Assembly (NCBI RefSeq): GCF_002295105.1 | Contig: NZ_NSGH01000001.1 | Location: forward strand, 124,001-188,000 | Length of the DNA: 64,000 nucleotides | Direction of reading: 5' to 3' | Source of the DNA: Salimicrobium humidisoli | GTDB lineage: Bacteria; Bacillota; Bacilli; Bacillales; Halobacillaceae | Shown: piece after piece, positions 60,685 through 64,000 of the stretch | Position numbering within the stretch: the stretch's first letter is position 1 | Layout: each line of letters begins with the position of its first letter | Position numbers and translations under genes: made by a program | Notes under the pieces: generated by a model | The model's database searches: none | What the model saw: only the letters and a program-made list of their open reading frames with translations | What the model was told of the DNA's origin: nothing

Positions 60685-61803
60685 TTAAGACGAAAATACT
60701 TCAGATACAGGAGTGAACTCATACCCGAGGGCTTTAGCCACTGCTTCATAAGTCAGGTGCCCGTTCATGGTGTTGATTCCTTCTTCGATACCTTTATTAC
60801 CCTGGGCGGCCTTCTGGACGCCTTTGTCGGCTATCGTAACCGCGTAAGGCATGGTCACGTTTGTAAGACCGATAGTGGCTGTCCGTGGGACGGCGCCCGG
60901 GATGTTTGCGACTGCGTAATGCAGGACGTCATGTTTTTCATAAATAGGGTCGTCGTGAGTCGTAATGTGATCCACCGTCTCGAAATTCCCGCCCTGGTCG
61001 ATCGCTACATCAACGATGACAGAACCTTTAGTCATGGATTTGACCATGTCTTCCGATACCAGTTTCGGCGCTTTGGCACCCGGGATAAGAACAGCACCGA
61101 TGACCAGGTCTGCCTGTTTGACGGCTTCCGAAATGTTCATAGGATTCGACATCAGCGTCTGGATATCTCCGCCGAACTGATCATCGAGTTCGCGCAGACG
61201 ATCCGGGTTAAGGTCGAGAATCGTAACGTTCGCTCCGAGACCGATAGCGATTTTGGCGGCGTTCGTACCAACGACCCCTCCGCCGATGACGACGACGTTG
61301 CCTCTTGAGACGCCGGGGATGCCCCCGAGGAGAATGCCTTTCCCTCCATCGGATTTCTCTAAATACTGGGAAGCGATCTGTGTAGCCATCCGGCCGGCTA
61401 CCTCACTCATGGGAGTAAGCAGCGGAAGGTTACCATTCGAGACTACCGTTTCATAAGCGATGGCTGTAACTTTGCTGTCGGTCAGGGCTTTCGTAAGCTC
61501 CGGTTCAGCAGCCAGGTGAAGGAAGGTGAACAGAATGAGTCCTTCCCTGAAGTGTTTATACTCGGATTCCAGAGGTTCTTTCACTTTCATGACCATCTCG
61601 GATTTCGCCCATACGTCAGCAGCACTGTCGATCATTTCGGCCCCTGCCTCTTCGTACTCTTTATCAGCGAAGTTTGAACCGAGACCTGCCTCTCTCTCGA
61701 CGAGCACGGTGTGCCCTGCTTTTTTCAGATGCAGAACTCCTGCAGGTGTAATAGCTACACGATTTTCATTGTTTTTAATTTCTTTAGGTATACCGACAAT
61801 CAC
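60685..61803 (-). CDS. ald: alanine dehydrogenase
   Basis: A 372-residue NAD-dependent enzyme that interconverts L-alanine and pyruvate plus ammonia. [21 protein letters not shown] opens the protein (split: [21 protein letters not shown]). The NAD loop is [21 protein letters not shown], and [12 protein letters not shown] and [11 protein letters not shown] follow. GTG 61803 follows AAAGGTGG at nine bases and gives the family start. A longer version from 61824 is less likely. It lies downstream of its probable activator gene adeR and a palindrome. Confidence 0.95.
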   Translation of the reverse strand: MIVGIPKEIKNNENRVAITPAGVLHLKKAGHTVLVEREAGLGSNFADKEYEEAGAEMIDSAADVWAKSEMVMKVKEPLESEYKHFREGLILFTFLHLAAEPELTKALTDSKVTAIAYETVVSNGNLPLLTPMSEVAGRMATQIASQYLEKSDGGKGILLGGIPGVSRGNVVVIGGGVVGTNAAKIAIGLGANVTILDLNPDRLRELDDQFGGDIQTLMSNPMNISEAVKQADLVIGAVLIPGAKAPKLVSEDMVKSMTKGSVIVDVAIDQGGNFETVDHITTHDDPIYEKHDVLHYAVANIPGAVPRTATIGLTNVTMPYAVTIADKGVQKAAQGNKGIEEGINTMNGHLTYEAVAKALGYEFTPVSEVFSS

Positions 61804-61841
61804 AGAAAATGACCACCTTTCCATCTTAATTCTTATCTCTC

Positions 61842-61847
61842 ATTATA
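61842..61847 (-). promoter_or_regulatory. -10 element of ald
   Basis: A perfect TATAAT reads toward ald, 38 bases before its GTG. The position for a -35 holds AATATT, far from consensus, as expected of a promoter that needs an activator. Confidence 0.5.
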
Positions 61848-61900
61848 ACTGATGTAAGCGCATAAATATTTAGATAAAGAATAAAAAATGAAGCTTTTCA

Positions 61901-61918
61901 TTTGTGTAATTACACAAA
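61901..61918. promoter_or_regulatory. perfect 18-bp palindrome upstream of ald (candidate AdeR site)
   Basis: TTTGTGTAATTACACAAA lies between adeR and ald. Its centre is about 74 bases before the transcription start implied by TATAAT at 61847-61842. It has no T run, so it is not a terminator. Confidence 0.6.
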
Positions 61919-61927
61919 CGGCGCCCG

Positions 61928-63142
61928 TCACCCCTGAATGATCAGGTCGATAAACAGTTTCGTCTTCTGATTGGTGTCCTCAAGATCGACACCGGTAATT
62001 TCCCTGATTCTTTTCAGCCGGTACAGCAGCGTGTTTGTATGAATGTGCAGCTGCCGGGCCGCCTGATGAGTACTGTTGTGGTGAAGGAAGGAGCGGAGAG
62101 TCTCCAGAAGGCTGGTGTTGTGACTCCGGTCGTAAGCTTTGATAGCTTCTATTACGCTGTTCTTATAATTCTCTTGTTCATAAAGCGCGGAGATTTCCTG
62201 AATAAACTGATAGACTCCAAGTTCCCGAAAGGTTGTCACCCCGGCCAGAGCTTCGGGATAGCGGTTCTTCAGTTCCAGCGTTTTTTGAGCCTGACGATAG
62301 CTGATGTGGATGTCCTCCGGCCTTGTGCATACTTTCCCATAGGTACTGTCGATGCCCGGGACACCGGTTCTTTCTTCCAATTTGTACCTGAAGCCCCGCA
62401 ACAGCTCCTGCGTCACGTTCTCAGCCTCGTCCTCGTGTGTGTGGATAAGGAGGAGAAGTAAATCATTTTCGAACATATGAGAAATGATATTCTTCCGGCG
62501 GAACGTTTCGGTCAGGTACGAAGCATGTCTTTCTACAGAAGGAGTGATGGATTCCGCGAACTCCAGTACAGCCACTGACAGGCTGCCTTCCAAAGAAAGA
62601 TGGAGCTTCCGTGCCTGCTTTTCAATCTCGGCACGGCTTCCCGCAGTGCCATGGAAGAGCTGGTACATAAAGTTCCGGATATTTTCTTCTTTTTCACGTT
62701 TTCTGTCGCGCTGTTTCTGAAGGTGTCTCGAAGCGAGAGAGGCTGCTTCCTTTAATTGCCTTATCTCGTCGTCGCCCATCTTTACCTGTTTCGTCTGAGC
62801 CCATATGAAGCCGAGGACTTCTTTGTTTTTCCGAACGGATATGGCAATGCGGTCACCGAGACCGATGGCCGGGAGAGGAGAGACGAAGACTGGGGCCCCG
62901 CTTTCGAACAGGTTTCCCATGACCCCTGCCTGCCACAGGCCGTTCACTACGTGCTCCGGCACTTTTCTCTGCATAATCGTTGCACTTCTTGCATCATCTA
63001 CGTTCGTTTCATGGCTGCTGTAGGAGATGATCCGGTGATTCACATCTTCAATTGTGACCGGACAGCCGAGCTTGCCGGCAATATAGTCTGCCAGGCCTTC
63101 AGGGGAATCCGGCATCTGATCGATTTCTCGGTTGAGTGACAT
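61928..63142 (-). CDS. adeR: PucR/CdaR-family regulator, AdeR-like
   Basis: A 404-residue regulator with an N-terminal sensory half (GCPVTIEDVNHRIISYSSHE) and a C-terminal PucR helix-turn-helix (LHHNSTHQAARQLHIHTNTLLYRL, split: NSTHQAARQLHIHTNT, LLYRLKRI). In B. subtilis AdeR of this family activates ald, and the adjacency here supports the same pairing. ATG 63142 has AGAAGGAG eight bases upstream. The longer version from 63181 lacks a site. Confidence 0.85.
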   Translation of the reverse strand: MSLNREIDQMPDSPEGLADYIAGKLGCPVTIEDVNHRIISYSSHETNVDDARSATIMQRKVPEHVVNGLWQAGVMGNLFESGAPVFVSPLPAIGLGDRIAISVRKNKEVLGFIWAQTKQVKMGDDEIRQLKEAASLASRHLQKQRDRKREKEENIRNFMYQLFHGTAGSRAEIEKQARKLHLSLEGSLSVAVLEFAESITPSVERHASYLTETFRRKNIISHMFENDLLLLLIHTHEDEAENVTQELLRGFRYKLEERTGVPGIDSTYGKVCTRPEDIHISYRQAQKTLELKNRYPEALAGVTTFRELGVYQFIQEISALYEQENYKNSVIEAIKAYDRSHNTSLLETLRSFLHHNSTHQAARQLHIHTNTLLYRLKRIREITGVDLEDTNQKTKLFIDLIIQG

Positions 63143-63231
63143 AACATTGCTCCTTCTGGTCTCTTGCTTGTATTTTACCACGCAGGAAGGATATCCGTCA
63201 GTCGGATGAAGCGCCGGGGAGGTTTTTACAG

Positions 63232-63846
63232 TTATGACTCCCCGTCCCCGGATGTAAGGACGAGTTTTCTCATTATGGTAGAAAAAAGGAGTTCCTGTTC
63301 CTCCACACGCAGTCCGGCTTTTTGGATGTTAGCCATCGTTTTCCTGTTGATATTAGCCCCGACGATATGGAGGCCGACCGGATTCAGCACGTCCATCATT
63401 TTTCCTACCCATTCGGTATCGCTCCGCATGTGCTCAAGCAACAGTACTTTACCCTCCGGTTTCACGACACGGTTGATCTCCCGGAGACCGCGGACGGGAT
63501 CAGGGACGGAACAGAAGACGCAGGTGGAGACGACATAGTCGAAAGAATCATCAGGAAAGTCCAGGTTTTCCGCATCCATCTCCCGAAGCGTGATAGAACC
63601 GGGAAGGGAAGCGGTTTTTTCTTCTGCTTTTTTAAGCATTTTCCTGCTGAAGTCTATTCCTGTCACTTCTGCCGTCTCCGGATAAAAAGGCAGGTTAGCA
63701 CCGGTCCCGACTCCTATTTCAAGGACGGAGCCGTCCAGGTCTTTCAGTAAATCTTTTCTCCATTTATCTTTGATCATATGGTCCATCATGTCGAAAACGC
63801 CGGACACACGATCGTACCTTTTTTTGATGTCTTCCGTTCTGCTCAT
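63232..63846 (-). CDS. class I SAM-dependent methyltransferase
   Basis: A 204-residue methyltransferase with SAM motif I VLEIGVGTGANLPFYP (~residue 43), acidic GIDFSRKML, and DDSFDYVVSTCVFCSVPDP, typical of small UbiE/phospholipid N-methyltransferase-like enzymes. Methyl acceptor unknown. ATG 63846 follows GGGAGG at nine bases. An upstream ATG at 63867 is possible. It diverges from serC. Confidence 0.85.
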   Translation of the reverse strand: MSRTEDIKKRYDRVSGVFDMMDHMIKDKWRKDLLKDLDGSVLEIGVGTGANLPFYPETAEVTGIDFSRKMLKKAEEKTASLPGSITLREMDAENLDFPDDSFDYVVSTCVFCSVPDPVRGLREINRVVKPEGKVLLLEHMRSDTEWVGKMMDVLNPVGLHIVGANINRKTMANIQKAGLRVEEQELLFSTIMRKLVLTSGDGES

Positions 63847-63951
63847 GCCAAACGCCTCCCTGGTCAATTTGTGTTGCTATGAATAAGTGTATCCCTTATA
63901 ATGCATTCATATCAATTATCGTCAGACTCTTTAGAGAGAAGGTAGAAAGTT

Positions 63952-64000
63952 ATGGAGAGAATTTACAACTTTTCGGCGGGACCTTCCATGCTTCCGCTTC
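63952..64000 (+). CDS. serC: phosphoserine aminotransferase (5' end only)
   Basis: The 16 visible codons read MERIYNFSAGPSMLPL, the invariant opening of SerC, which transaminates 3-phosphohydroxypyruvate in serine synthesis. AGAGAGAAGG lies upstream of the ATG. The rest is beyond the right edge. Confidence 0.8.
   Translation, partial: MERIYNFSAGPSMLPL

Noticed and set aside
1-64000. tRNA, rRNA, CRISPR array, IS element or prophage
   Set aside because: No cloverleaf-like clusters, regularly spaced repeats, transposase, integrase or phage structural genes were seen.

Overview
The window looks like the chromosome of a Bacillaceae-type member of the Bacillota, probably a facultatively anaerobic, salt-tolerant one. 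The grounds are strong GGAGG-type ribosome sites, frequent GTG and TTG starts, compact intrinsic terminators, and gene sets known from Bacillus (ykoFEDC, narGHJI, adeR-ald, ykkCD-like, ric/ScdA). A BCCT osmolyte carrier and many acidic proteins fit salt tolerance, but the species is not identifiable from sequence alone. I see no tRNA, rRNA, CRISPR array, insertion sequence or prophage.

Layout. 0-17.6 kb is ordinary housekeeping: a MurE-type ligase cut by the left edge, an AEC carrier, a DUF1206 protein, a lipid kinase, threonine dehydratase, an RNase H-like protein, a CBS protein, lactate permease, glutathione peroxidase, an Ntn-type hydrolase, a universal stress protein, an aldo/keto reductase, a GPP34 protein, peptidase T, an orphan dethiobiotin synthase and an old yellow enzyme. 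17.6-21.2 kb holds a K+ channel and then an AT-rich two-gene islet, a MazG-like pyrophosphohydrolase plus a PLD-helicase, which looks like horizontally acquired defence. 21.2-28.1 kb holds the BCCT carrier, two NAD(P)-binding proteins and a TPP-riboswitch-controlled ykoFEDC thiamine-precursor importer.

28-47 kb is one physiological block for nitrate respiration. It contains a hemerythrin, ric/ScdA, modABC for molybdate uptake, narGHJI, a second hemerythrin, a NarK-type carrier fused to a PAS domain, and a full molybdenum-cofactor set (moeB, moaB, moaC, moeA, mobB, moaE, moaD, mobA, moaA). Molybdate enters through ModABC, Moa/Moe/Mob proteins build the cofactor, NarJ inserts it into NarG, and NarK moves nitrate and nitrite. 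The hemerythrins and Ric probably handle O2 or NO and damaged iron centres. GGG-N4-CCC palindromes resembling staphylococcal NreC sites lie before ric/hemerythrin and before narG, although no nreABC is in the window.

47-53 kb is mixed: a LysE carrier, ASCH, GNAT and RDD proteins, a YkkCD-like SMR pair, and an AT-rich XRE/membrane protein/ABC module with tandem operators over its promoter. 53-60.7 kb carries a MurNAc-recycling operon (sugar kinase, murQ, sugar ABC importer without its own ATPase, RpiR-type regulator). It diverges from a D-lactate-dehydrogenase-type flavoprotein that could burn the D-lactate MurQ releases. 60.7-64 kb has alanine dehydrogenase with its PucR-type activator AdeR and a perfect 18-bp palindrome between them, a methyltransferase, and the first codons of serC at the right edge.
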